Position numbers and translations under genes: made by a program | Assembly: GCA_963082975.1 (NCBI GenBank) | Contig: OY720345.1 | Coordinates: forward strand, 11,682,491 to 11,746,490 | Origin: Labia minor | Taxonomy: Eukaryota > Arthropoda > Insecta > Dermaptera > Spongiphoridae | Direction: 5' to 3' | Length of the DNA: 64,000 bases | Shown: one piece after another, positions 23,362 to 40,521 of the stretch | Layout of the letters: every line of letters starts with the position of its first letter | Position numbering within the stretch: the stretch's first letter is position 1 | Notes under the pieces: generated by a model | What the model was told of the DNA's origin: nothing | Seen by the model: the letters and a program-made list of their open reading frames with translations, nothing else | Databases searched by the model: none

Positions 23362-24585
23362 TATATATATATATAATATATTAGTATTATTTTAAATAAA
23401 TAATGATGAAAAAATAATAATAGATTTTAATATCTGAAATAATTAAATTTATAAAATAGTTAATTGAGATGAGTGTGAGACATAATTCTATCGTTATTAA
23501 TACTATTCAAGTATTTACCTTCGAATGTTAAAAAATACTATTATAGATATTATCTTTAATAAAGCTATCAAAAAGAAGTTAGGATATTAGTGAGTAGTTT
23601 TTATTTATGTATAATAAATATTATATTCAATAACTTTTACTGAAATAGATAGAATGTATATAAAGATAACAGATTAAAGACTGATAATGTCTATTGCAGG
23701 ATAATCTTCTATCATACCATACATTTCTCTAAAAACAAATAATCCTACAATTTTTTTTTAAGTGATTATTTGATTTTATATTAGAAGTATGTAGAAGTAG
23801 AGAAAGATATTTCAATAAAAGCATAAAAATGAGGGTAAAGACATTTAATGGAATTTAAATATATCCTTATCTCATCTTCTGAAAAATGAATACCATAATA
23901 TCCCATTTCAGCAGCCACCCCTCTTTTAAGACTTTTAAATGAACGATTTGATTTGTGTTTGTGATTTGTGTCAGACAGTCGCGCAATCCAATAAACACCT
24001 AAATTTAATTTAATTTAAATCTATTTTTACAGTCATTAGTATAGTTTTACTTTCAATTTTATTAAATAGGACCATGAAAAAATATTCCACAAGTGAAAGG
24101 GTGTTAAGACTAAGAAATAAGTTTCAATAATACTTATTTAAATAATATAAACTAGTATATGTAAACAAAAATAAAAAATTATTAAATAATATTTTTTTCT
24201 GATTTCTGATTGAGTCTTTTTAAGTACAAGTATTATTTTAATATATTCTTTGTAAATTTGAGTAAATTTGAAGAAACTTCGTTTTCAAGTTGCATTATAT
24301 CATTGTTTTCATTGGCAATCTTTTCAGAAAATATCAATACATAATATATTTCGAATCAGAGAAATTACTTTTTTATCAATATTTCATTAAAAAACAAATT
24401 TATTATTTATATTGAATAAACCTTTTTATAAAGTTAATATATATATATATATTTAAAAAAAATAAAAACAATTTTAAGATATTTTAAGAACAGTTCAACC
24501 CTTAAAAAATATATTAATATAACCTACTATTTATTTGTATTTAATATCAGCTATATAAATAATATAAATAAATGAATATATAATA

Positions 24586-24620
<35 letters not shown>

Positions 24621-26434
24621 CATTTCTATTTTCAAAAAATGATTCTTAGATTATTAATTTTAAAAATATTTCTGTTCAATATTTAAATTTATTCATGATT
24701 TATTTTTCATCTATTATCTAATAGTCCAAAGCTAAAATAAAACAATAAAAATTGTGTCTAATATTTTAAGACATGATAAGATAAGGTGAACATATGAAAT
24801 AGAAATGGTCTCGAACTGACCTGTGAAAAATTAAATTATATAGAATATAAGAAATAATTGTTAATGTAGAACAGAGTTTATTATAATTTTAAATTGAAAT
24901 GTGTGTCTTCATGTTATCATGTCCTGAGATAATAGTTTAAATTTTAGAAAATTAAATTTATTGACTTTTAATTTGTTAATTGAGTTAGTAATATGAAATA
25001 TGTAGTTGAAAATAAAAATTTAAAATTATTAAAATTATTAATAAAATGTAATAATTAATAATTAAAAAAAGGACATTAATTAATATTATTAATAGTAATA
25101 GGGTATGTAATGTATAATAATAATTAAATTAATAGATTGAACCGTAGGGACTAGTTGAAACATTTTTATAGGTAAATTAAAATTAAACTTAAAAAATTTA
25201 ACAAGAGTAATATTAAATTAAATACTCGGTGAAGTTTCAAATTAATTGATTGATATATTTGCTTTATGCGCATTTCTAAAGTTTTCTTTTAATAATCAAG
25301 TAACAGTCGAAAAAAATTAAAAAAAAAAAAAATTTTAAAAACAAATGATATGTAAGTATATATATAAGTATTAAAATAAATTCTCTTGAATGTATTTGAT
25401 GGTACTTGAAATTTTTTTAGGTAATTTGTAAAATACCTCTCTTATTTTTACTATAGTGTGCTATGGCAATTTTGTTAGTTAGACAAAGAGAGAGAGAGAG
25501 TGAAAAGGGGCGATACGGTCTGCTTATTTATAAAAAAATAGAAAGAAAAAGTGAAGTAAATAAATAAAATATTTTTAAACCTTAAAACTCAGACTACGTA
25601 TATTATCTATTTCCCGTTAATTATTATTATTATATATATAATGTTAAGTATATAATAATATGTTAGATTTATATTATTTTTTTTAAAAGAATAAATTTTT
25701 CTCATTAAAATTTTAGTATACTAATAGTAAGAATAAGGTAAAATTTAGTTTGAAACATGACAAACATACGTGCAAATAAGCTTATATAAAGAATTAAATC
25801 CATTTAAAGAAATAAAAAAATTTCACTAATTATTATTATCATTAATATTATACAATCATATATATTATTATCATTTGTAATATTAATTTAAAAACAAAAT
25901 TAAAATTTATTTCACGTTAAACAATATTTTTGTTACCTGACCACAATTATTACTTAAATAAACTAAACAATAATAGATTAATTTAAAGGACTTAAGATTA
26001 GATGAAACATTATTATGATGATTAATTAAATGAGGGGGGTAATAATTTCGATTTTCATAATAATATCAAACTATCTGGATTTTCAAAAGGTGAATGTTCT
26101 CTAAAAGGTCAATACATAAATATATATTTCTTTTTTAATTCATATTCTCATCTAGAAACTAAAGAATTAACTTACTTATCATAAATCTCCTAATTAGTTT
26201 AAATTATACAAATTTTAAAGCAATTATTTGTTAAAAATATAAAAAAAATTAATGGCCGGAAACATCATTTTTATCATTGAGTTTTAAAGGGGGAGGGAAA
26301 ACAAATAGAAAGAGGAACGTTAAAAATTGTAAATATTTATATATATGAAACAAAAAATATATTTGTATAATCATATTTAATCAATTTATTAATAATAAAT
26401 AAACCAGATATTTTTAAAATTTGAATTTTTATTA
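23362..26434. other. AT-rich gene-free stretch with microsatellites
   Basis: Three kilobases without a supported exon. It includes an (AAT)n array (about 24,587-24,618), (GA)n at 25,487-25,500 and many homopolymers. I see no gene here. Confidence 0.4.
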
Positions 26435-26640
26435 TACGAGGTCTGTTCAAAAGAAAATATGAATTTTGAATTTTCGCGGGCTGTGTATATAGGATTATCG
26501 TTTTTTTTTTTGTTATGTTGGTACACACATGTTTCTCATATGTTGACATTATCAGCCATTTTGGAGTAGTAGTTTGTTTTTGACAACTGAAATAGTCACG
26601 TTTTTGTGTGTTCTGTATTAAATTTTGCGTTAAAAATGGA
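26435..26640 (+). mobile_element. Mariner 5' terminus and leader fragment
   Basis: TATACGAGGTCTGTTCAAAA at the left is the inverted counterpart of the mariner 3' end at about 7880. The leader GTTATGTTGGTACAC and GACATTATCAGCCATTTTGG matches the leader at 7345-7425. The transposase itself is missing: the fragment stops where coding sequence would start. Confidence 0.65.
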
Positions 26641-28029
26641 ATAAAATATATATATTTGCTCACATTAATTTTTTTTATTTTTGTTTGTTAAAATCTAATT
26701 CTTTGGAATTAGGAAATGGAATTTATACTTGAAAAGGAATCTTGAACATCCATATAAACCGGTTTCAATTGATATAAATATTACCATTATTTTTACATTG
26801 AAATAGAAATACAGGAAATGAGGAAGGGAGTAAATATATATTCCAATTTCATATTTATATTATTTGAAGGATATTAACTGCATTTTAAATAAAAAAAATG
26901 ACCAATGACATTTATAATATATAACATAGAATTAATTAGTTATATAAAATTAATAATAATATTATAATTTTTTTCATAACCAATTATTTTATTATATTCC
27001 TAAATACTAATGATGCGCCAAATATAAAATATTTTAAATGGAAATGCTTGACTAATTATTAGGACAATTATTCGTCATACTAGTAAATAGTAACTAGTAC
27101 ATACTAGTTGGTTTGAAGTTTAATTCATAAAATAAATTTCAAGTAAAAAAATTCAAAAATTATAAATGAAAATATCAAATATTAATAGAAATTAAAAAGA
27201 AAATTTATAAAATAAAAATAATATATATATCAAATGTGAATTCATAACATATATAATTTTTCTTTTTTAAAACTTCAAATTTCGAAATATTTAATACATC
27301 ATTACTTATTATAATATTAATGGAAAAGTAATTTATCAATTATATTACCACATCTTTATAAAAAAGTAGAACTAAATTTACATTTATTAACATGGCTTTA
27401 ATTGATTTATCTAGTTTGAATATATTATTAAAATAATGATTATCTTGGAAATCAAAGATACAAATTAAAGAGTTGTATGATGATTTTTCATTTTTCTCAT
27501 CAAATAAGCAATTATTTATGAAAATTAGATATTTCAATCATCTAATGAAATTAATAAGAAAATTTGAATGCGAATTATTAATGAATTCAACTTTATTAAA
27601 TTATTAATAAATAACTATTAAGTTTTATATATAATAAATAATGAATATATTAATCTAAAGGATAACAAATGATACTTTTTAAATTTTCCAAATATTTAAT
27701 TTAGTCATATATTCACAAAATTTTAGTCAATTTTTACAGTTATCATATGCCAATATTCTATTCTGTCAAAATCGAGTTGATTTTCATTGATTAATGTTTT
27801 TTATTTTAAGTAGGTAGATAGTTTTTTTAAGTTATATGATATTAAAAAAAATCCCTGAACTTTGATCTCCAAATATTTATATCATATAACTAAATGATCA
27901 TAGATCTATTAAGATTATTTTAAAATATTAATATCATATTAAAAAAAATAAATAATTAATTTACACTTTACTACTTTTTAAAAAGTTAAAATTCTAAAAT
28001 CTAAATTTTATTAAATTATGTTTATTTTT

Positions 28030-28500
28030 TACTACTAACAGATCCCAGCTGCCGGCGGTATAAAATTCTTTTAAGAGGGACAGGCGGCTTCTAGCCGCAC
28101 GAGATTGATTAATAATAATTTATAGGAAATTTTGATTCAAATACTTACAAAACAACACAATGTTTAAATGTAAAATTAATAACTTTAATCAAATTGTAAT
28201 ATTTTTTTTTTAATTTTTTTCAATATATTTAATAATAACAAAACAAAATTTAAAAAAATGAAGTTAGTAACAAATTAATAATATTGATAGGTTTCTTTTT
28301 ATGTTTATTATGTAGGTTTAATAAGTTCTCTTTTATAATAAAAAAATAATATGAATATAAAAAATTAGAATATTTCAATTTGTATTTCAAATTTTTTTTT
28401 TATTTTAAATTCTATAAAAATTTTAAATTATAAAATTCTAAATTTCCAGCTAACTTCATAATGTTTCAGACATTTCATACATACATAGGAAATTATATAT
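28030..28500. repeat. Inverted partner of the 18,080-19,180 repeat
   Basis: A contiguous roughly 470 bp copy, in the opposite orientation, of the outer parts of 18,080-19,180. It starts at the GC-richer end (GAGGGACAGGCGGCTTC) and ends at ACATTTCATACATACATAGG. The 600 bp middle present in the other copy is absent here. Confidence 0.6.
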
Positions 28501-28515
28501 ATTGATTTAAATCTG

Positions 28516-29687
28516 ATATTAAGGTAATGGCACCTATAGATAACATGGCACCTATAGATGACACTTTTGAATTTAAACTAAAAAAATAAGCAAATTTTAA
28601 AACATACGCGGAAATTTTTTTTTTTAAATGATAGTTATGCTTTTCCACCACCTGAGATATCCTACAACTATTCAATAAGTCGCCCTATTTTTTTTCTTTT
28701 AACTTGAAAAGCAGACCGAATCGTCAACAATTGATTTTTTCAACAAATCTTAAAGATAACCTTAAGGGAAGTAATGTTCTTAATTAGTATTTTATATTTT
28801 TATATTCATATTTATCAAGAATTTAACAACTACATTATAAAATAGACTTAATATAGATATAAATCATTTCAATTTAAACACCTAATTTTTAAAAGTATCT
28901 TTTTTATCAACGGTGTTATCTATAGGTGCCCCTAAAAATTGTTTTTCCTATAGATGACAGCAATGTCAGCTATACTAGGTTTTTAAAAAAATTGTCTATT
29001 ATATTAATAGCTGTAAAGAGGAGATAATTTTATATAATTCCACCAAGTTGCATGTCTGAATTGATATAGGAACCTAAAGGTGACGCTGTGTTTCTCATTG
29101 TCAGAAAATTTTTTTCTGTTCCAGAACTTCATACACTATTTTTTTGAAATTTTTTTTAAATTACTCTGTTCCCAATGTATAATTAAAAATGCATAATTAA
29201 AAAAAGATTTGTTTAAAATCAATTTTTTATTTTATTATAATAATCAGCTAAAAATAAAATCAATCACAATAAATATATCTAATTTATCATTATATGAAAC
29301 CTGATTTTTTTATTATAACTAAAGTTAAAGCAGCAACAAGGTGTTGGAAAGATGTTTTACTTTGTAAATAAATAAGTTGAAGATAAAGAGAGCAAGCGAA
29401 GTGAAAAAAAGTAGATGTCATCTTTGGGTTCCATAATTGTCATCATTAGGTTCCACCAAAATTTTTGGTGTCATCTATAGGTTCCATTTGATTACTTTGA
29501 AAAAAAATTATATTTCCTATTAAACTCATATAAAAGTTTAAAATATTTATCCTGGTGATAAAAGGTAAGATAAGCTTTATAATAACCAAAAGATTTTTTT
29601 TGTGAGACGTATAGTTTCGGTTTTATAAAAGAAAATAGCGACAAGAGCGCTTAAAATGTCATCTATTGGTGCCATTACCTTAATTGA
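28516..29687. mobile_element. 1.17 kb TIR element with many internal copies of one motif
   Basis: The ends TTAAGGTAATGGCACCTATA (left) and TGGTGCCATTACCTTAA (right) are inverted copies, with TTAA or TA as the likely target. Within it the motif GGTGYCATCTATAGGTKCC, or its reverse, appears at about nine places (28,527; 28,547; 28,912; 28,948; 29,068; 29,428; 29,449; 29,479; 29,656), much of it as CACCTATAGATGACA. There is no transposase frame. TTAA suggests piggyBac, but the next bases are GG rather than the usual CC, so the superfamily is open. Confidence 0.7.
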
Positions 29688-30029
29688 TTTTTTTATGATA
29701 TTATTATATTAACAAAATTGTATTTAAATGTAATTGTATTTTCAATTTGATAATTAAGGAGGGTAGTGAAATAAGATTCAATCTATTCAAAAAAAAAAAA
29801 AAAACAAAAAAACAAAAAAGAATTACCAAATCAATATTTCATATTTGATAAATATATATTATATATATTATATAATATCATCGATTAAAAAAAAAACAAT
29901 ATTTGCAAATAATAAATATTCAATTCGTGATTTATTTTGAAAAAGGAAGAAAGAGATTCTTTTTTATCGGTTGTTACATAGGTATTAAAATATTAAAATA
30001 TATATATATATAGTGAACGTTTGCATAAG

Positions 30030-30310
30030 TTCATTTGAAGTGTGTGTGTGTGTGTGTGTGTGAGTGAGAGAGTGGTCCAAGGTCGGAATCTAGATCTGAC
30101 CAAGAGAGAGAAAGTGGCTTTGTGCATTGGTGTGGTTGCGGCTGGGCACCACGCCCTGCTCCAGCAAACGCCCTCCGCAGAGTTCAACAGGGCAAGGCAA
30201 TCACCCCCCCCCCCCCTTCACTCCCCCAACAAACTGCACAAATAGCAAAGCAGAAGAGAATGGCTCCTGCTGTTGCTGTCTGACTAACTATCTGGCCATT
30301 CGAATTGAAA
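30030..30310. promoter_or_regulatory. GC-rich island, candidate promoter or 5' exon
   Basis: It starts with (TG)n at 30,039-30,062 and contains mixed, GC-rich single-copy sequence to about 30,300, including a poly-C run (about 30,205-30,216). CCAAGGTCG at 30,077-30,085 matches the FTZ-F1/SF-1 consensus YCAAGGYCR exactly. It lies 1.6 kb upstream of a gene whose start codon is not in its first visible exon, so it may be a promoter or untranslated first exon of that gene. This is inference from composition and position only. Confidence 0.3.
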
Positions 30311-30498
30311 TTAAACACCCTATATAGATTATAAATTTGATCTATATAGATCTATACTCATACACACACAAACACCTTTCGAATCGCAAATTTACCTAAA
30401 ATATACTCCACTACTCGACTAATTGGAAGAAATAAAAAATTATTAAAAATATTTCTTTAAAGAAAAAAAGTATAGGTATAGACATTAATTTAAATTCT

Positions 30499-31047
30499 TA
30501 CTATCTCGCCAGAGATTTTGATGTTTTTATACGTTTTGAAGGTTCCTGAATCATTTTCACTAAGGTTGAGAAAAGTGTCTCACTGTGTGTGTGTGTGTGT
30601 AGACAAGATTACAAAAAAACAGTTTGAGCTAGAATAATGAAATTTGCTATACGGGCATTATTCAAAATTTGTAGTTTTCTATCAACTTTGGAGAAATGTA
30701 GCTCAACCAGAAGATGGTCATTACCTACAACGTTTTGATTTTTTTTCCTCTAAAGTGACCGTAAAAATAAAGATATATGTTTGATAGTTTTTCACATGAC
30801 TAAAAATTGTATAAAACTGCTATATATAGAATTTCAGCTTGATTGAATCGCTGAAAGTACCGGAATTAATTTTTTAATCACGCGCCAATACGTGACGGGG
30901 TGCCATCAACAAAGAGCCAGCCATGTGCTGATTTAATAAATATTATTTATTAATTTTAATTTATAATTAATTAAAATTAATTTAAATATAATATATATTA
31001 ATTAATCCAATTCAAATTTGCGAGATAGTCGAGTGGAAACACTCCAG
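30499..31047 (+). mobile_element. DINE/Helentron-like element (R1), copy g
   Basis: A near full-length copy, from TACTATCTCGCC (30,499) to CGAGATAGTCGAGTGGAAAC / ACTCCAG (31,047); one base change weakens the terminal stem. It includes the (TG)n tract, the core, and an ACGTGACGGGGTGCCATC box. It lies directly upstream of the secreted Pro/Thr-rich gene. Confidence 0.7.
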
Positions 31048-31919
31048 CTTTTTTTTAATTCTCTATCTTTCACTTGATTTGAAATGATCATTATGATCAT
31101 TGATGACAAATGTTATTTATACCTGAATCAGCAATGTGCTATTTAATTTGTTACAGTTAAACGAAATAGCCTTGATAATTTATTTTTGTGAAGAGAAAGG
31201 GTTGTTAATTTCAATCACCATTCATCTATTAAGGAATATTAATTTCAATCGGATAAATAAGAAAATTGTACCATTTTTGGTGGTGAATGTAGAAGATATT
31301 CATTCTTAATAAGAAATTCACCAAAAGGGGAGGGTAGTCAAAGTGGGCGGAGGAAGAAATCATCAAAAAGGAATTATAAGTTTTTAGAATTTATTTATTA
31401 TTAATTTAGTTTCATTTATTGCTTATTAGTTTGTCATTTCACACTTCAACCGAGCGTGTATAATAATAACCACGACATACGCGCTTCTATAACAAAAAAA
31501 AATTTGATATCTGTCTATAAATTTATTTTATGTAATTCAAAAATGTTCAAAATAATTAATATTAATTAATAATAATAAAGTAATATTAATTTAAAAAAAA
31601 AAAATGTTTTTAAATTCTTTTTTGATTTTTGAAATCGCCTGGAATATATGCAACCAGATATTCTATTCTCTTTTTAACTCTCGTCCAAAATGAAAATTAA
31701 CATTACATAATGCACATTCAATAACATCAATATTATCTTACAATAAATGTAGAAGTACATTTATCTCATGAGGAAGCTTTTGTGGTGAAAATAAATGAAT
31801 CCAAAATTGTAAACAGTTTATAAATCACAAGATAATAAAGAGATAAATCGTAAACTAGTTAATTATTCCATATATAATATATTATTTCAATTGAACCGAA
31901 ATTATTATTTTTCTTGTAG

Positions 31920-34643
31920 GATGGATTTCGCGGTAACATCTTTTGGTTCCTATTAATGGTGTGCTTACTTCTCTTTGTAAGAGCAGCTGACGAAAGTCGT
32001 GAAGATGATAAAACATTATCGCAACAAATTGCTGATGGCAAATATGGTCTTATCGATAAAGAATTATTTTCTAAAAAACCTAAACGTCCAGGGATTGTGA
32101 GCTATGCAGCAAATCCAGAAGTACCAAAAGATTCAAGTCGAACATTGGGTGGCCTTCAACCGGATGAAATATGGCTTGCTGAAGATCATGTTCTTGTACT
32201 GAAAGGAGGATGGTTTCCAGGAAATACCACATCTCAAAATTCAATATGGCCACCAATTGATGCCTATCAAGCCCCTCCAAGGTAGTTCAATAACTGGCAA
32301 ATAATAATCAAATTTTATAAGATAAAAATAAAAAAAAAGTTAATATTAATTTTTTATTTTTTTTATTTAGACAAGTAAAACTTCCGAAACGGCCAAAAGT
32401 GCCGCCCCCGTTCCCGGTGCGGCTCAGGGACGGGGGCCCCATCGAGCTGCTGGGGGCATCCGGGGCTCGACCCCTACCACATTATCCGCCATTACAGTAT
32501 CCACCATTTCCGCCACCTTTTCCTCCACCAGCAAAGCCATCCCTGCCGCCACCACCATTCCCTCTTCCACCAGGAGCAGTTTTTCTTCCACCACCCAACA
32601 ACCAGACAGAGCCACTGGACGAAGACGACCCTTCCATTTATTATCCACCGCCATACGATTTCTCCTACCCCAAGGATAATTCTAGTAATGTTCCCCCAGG
32701 ACCCCTTGTACCCGGCATTGTTCTTCCTCCGCCACCTGACTTTTTTGGCTCGCAAGAGGTTCGTAACAAACATTTTATTATACTGATTTAAAAAACTATT
32801 TTTGAATACTTTTTTTTTAGGAGAATAAAACCACCAATGGCTCAACTTCACTATTTTCTTCAACAACAACACCGCCACCAACGACTACCACTAAGATTTC
32901 AACAACTCCTATTATTACCACTACTACAATTAGTCCAATTATATCAACATTATTGCCAACAATTACAATTCCACGGACAAATCCTCCAAGATTACGTGTC
33001 TATACAACAAACATTCCTACTGTGTTTGGTTCTCGTACCCGTCCTAGGCCTTCATCCAATTACGTTCCAGTTACAACAGACAGCAGAAAGAAATCCAATA
33101 TGAGATTTAATAATAATTACCTCACAACTTATCCACCAACAATTTCTACTTTAATACCGACTACAACAACAACAACCACAACGACACCTTTGCCACCTCC
33201 TTTAATAAATATTCCATATGAAGAAGTTTTAAGAAATCATCGTGTTAAAGTCACCACCACCACCACAACAACAACTACTACATCAACTACCACACAGCCT
33301 CCATCTAAACTATCTCCGACACCTCCACTAGTACAAGTACCCGTTGGTCACGTTCAAATAACAAATAAAGGAAAATCAGGACTTCCGAAACAACTATATT
33401 ATTATGATGCTCCTGTATCGCGGCCATTTTATCTGGAGGGCTATTTATTACCAGGTGTATTAATCACAAATCGGACAAGAGGGCAACAGATTGTTCTAGA
33501 ATTGGCTCCACGTCCTCCTTCTCAACCACCTTCAGCCCCACCAGTTACAACTACAAGACCACTACTAGTCTATTACGCACCTTTAGAAACAAATACAGTT
33601 GCACCAACAAGGGGTATGAATTCAAAATATCAAACAAATTAAATATTATTTAAAATAGTAGTCAAATATATATAAAACAATTCTTTTATTTATGTTTTAG
33701 GATCTACCGTACGTCCACCTAGTAAAACATTTTATTTTTATGAAGAGAGTTCTCGGGCTAGACGACCACCTCCATCAGTGCCTCCACCTCCGCTTATACC
33801 TCCAACTACTACCGTAGAAACAATACGTGCTACAGATGTTACTGATCACTATTTTCGACATGATGATGATGGTAATGGTTATGTATACCAAACTCCAGAT
33901 CAACCATTATACTATACAAGGCCACGGCCACAGCCACCACCACCACCACCTCCAATTAGACAAGATTATTATGATAATTATAGATCAATATCTAATTTAG
34001 ATGCACCATTAAGGTAAGTAAAACTAATATTTATTTTTATTTAATCATTTATTGATTATTATTATTATTATTTTGTCCAGATATCGTCGACCAACAACAA
34101 CCCCCAGAACTGTATATGAATATAGTTTTCAAGCTAGAGATGCAGTTCCTAATGTATATACGCATCACTCCCTTCTAAATGATGCGTCACCAACTGCAAG
34201 CAATCTTGCTGCAATTCGTGCTACTCAACAGCTTAATACACAAAATGATTATTATAAAAGACAACAACCTCTAAGAGCAGTATGAAAATATTAAGTAAAA
34301 TTATCTTATAATATTGATTTATTAATAAAATATTTTATTTTTTCAGTTACATGTGACAACACCAGCACCTAATTTAGCTACAGATACTCGTGTTAATTAC
34401 AGGCATCCAAGGCCTTCATTTGAGCCAGAGGCTGAATATATTTCTCCACCTCGTCATAAAGAAGAGAATGTAATACGTTATAGCCTCCCAGGAAACCATC
34501 AGGCTCACGTTTATTTCCTGACGCCTCAAAATCAAAGAAGGCGCCAAGAGTCCTATCAAGAAGAACAAGTGGAAGAGGAGGAGAATATCCCCTATACAAG
34601 AAAATATCATCACCGACGAAAACAAAATCAAGATACTTTTTAA
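31920..34643 (+). CDS. Secreted proline/threonine-rich protein, 6 visible exons
   Basis: Joined exons 31920-32281, 32371-32758, 32821-33613, 33701-34013, 34081-34279 and 34347-34643 give one frame of 783 residues with GT-AG borders and a TAA stop. The first visible exon opens in frame after an acceptor (TTCTTGTAG) with DGFRGNIFWFLLMVCLLLFV, a signal-peptide core ending near RAAD, so the true start codon probably lies in an upstream exon; the internal Met at 31,956 would leave a very short signal. The chain then has a short folded-looking segment (about residues 25-120), two proline-rich zones (about 125-250 and 430-540), a Ser/Thr-rich mucin-like zone (about 252-360) and a charged tail rich in Gln, Glu, Arg and His. 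No cysteine-rich or chitin-binding domain is visible. It looks like an extracellular, possibly O-glycosylated or cuticle/matrix protein; I do not recognise a named family. AATAAA signals are at 34,928-34,937. Confidence 0.8.
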
Positions 34644-34927
34644 AAAATTAAAAAAGTGCCAAGAAGTTTAATTTAAGTTAAAATTGGAGTGTATTTATTA
34701 TTATTATAATTATTATTTTAAATGAAACTCAAATGACGTGATAATAATTTATTTGTTTGTCAAAAAAGTGAAGACTATATATATAATGTTCACGCTTAAA
34801 AAAGAATGATGCATTTAGTATAAAAAAAAGACAAATTTAGATTGTAAAACAAAAAGCTTTTCCTAAATATTGAATATATTTTAGTAAATTTCCTATTGCT
34901 TGTTTTTTTAATATGTTATTATTACTC

Positions 34928-34937
34928 AATAAATAAA
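34928..34937 (+). terminator. Overlapping AATAAA polyadenylation signals
   Basis: Two overlapping AATAAA hexamers lie about 285 bp after the stop codon of the Pro/Thr-rich gene and about 110 bp before the last visible NAA15 exon on the other strand. They probably define the 3' end of the + strand transcript. Confidence 0.5.
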
Positions 34938-35049
34938 GATATTTAATAGAACATTTTAAAAAATTGAGTTTCTATTAAATCAACAAAACATTAACATATA
35001 ATTTCTTTTTAAATTTTGGATTGTAAAAAATGAAAAATATATTACTCAC

Positions 35050-39751
<4,702 letters not shown>

Positions 39752-40509
39752 TCTCACCCAAGCCAAATTATATTAATTTAATTTATTTTCACTAGTTAAA
39801 ACCTCGTGGCTTCAAACCAAAGATGGCTTTCACGGTCACGTGACGTCTTGAAACAGTGACGTCACTTGACGAAAAAATTTTGTATGATTTTCAAAAAATT
39901 TAAATTTTATTCAAATGCATTATAAATAAATTAATAATTTAATTTAATTTTTTACTAATATAATAAAAATTAAAAAATATATGTATACTTTTTTATATTA
40001 AACATAATTAAGTTATTAATTATTAATTATAAGATACTTTCTAACTTTTATTAAAAATAATTCTATTAAAATAATAATTTAAATTTAGTTAATTATTAAT
40101 AAAAATTAATATACCTGAAGAGGCAATAAATTTTAAAATATATAAATATAAATTAAATATTTTAAAGTTTACTACCCTGAATTGAACAGTTTATGTTTGT
40201 GGTGTTTGTGATCGTGCTTAAATTTAATCTTCGACAATTTGACAGCTTAACTGAGCTTAACAAGTTATATTTTAATTTATTGGTATAATATTTACTTTTT
40301 TGATTACAAATATTATCAGAATTTTCATTAAATAATTTAAAAGGTAATATTTATTTTTTTAAATATCTATATTGTGAAATAACATCATGGAGCTCTCATG
40401 TTCAATTAATTCATATTTACAAACTTTAAACACGCTTTCAAAAATATTTATAAAATTATTTGATTTTTAATTAATGGATTTTCATTTATAATTATTATTT
40501 TTTTTTAGA
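39752..40509. promoter_or_regulatory. Divergent NAA15 / FAM50 promoter interval
   Basis: 770 bp separate the two start codons. Close to NAA15 lie a perfect TCACGTGA E-box palindrome (39,836-39,843) overlapping TGACGTC, and a perfect 10 bp GTGACGTCAC CRE palindrome (39,856-39,865). AAGATGGC (about 39,821), a YY1/Pho-like word, is just beside them. The FAM50 side is very AT-rich, with a probable untranslated first exon ending at a donor at 40,344 (AAAAG|GTAATA) and an acceptor at 40,508-40,509. Factor assignments rest on consensus match only. Confidence 0.5.
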
Positions 40510-40521
40510 AATTTTTTAACC

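Noticed and set aside
24587-24618. Regular AAT repeats considered as a CRISPR-like or satellite array
   Set aside because: It is a simple trinucleotide microsatellite with no spacers.
26337-26663. 108-codon minus-strand frame
   Set aside because: It is antisense to the mariner leader fragment at 26,435-26,640; no homology to a protein.
29993-30327. Overlapping frames on both strands in the GC-rich island
   Set aside because: Several short frames coexist simply because GC-rich DNA has fewer stops. None has domain features or links in phase to the next exon, so I did not call a gene.
32424-32881. Minus-strand frames opposite the Pro-rich exon
   Set aside because: They are mirror frames of proline codons (Gly/Trp-rich antisense); the sense frame continues across five introns with correct phase.
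32837-33103. Plus-strand Gln/Leu-rich frame
   Set aside because: It is a shifted frame of the Thr-rich exon; the correct frame is fixed by splice phases on both sides.
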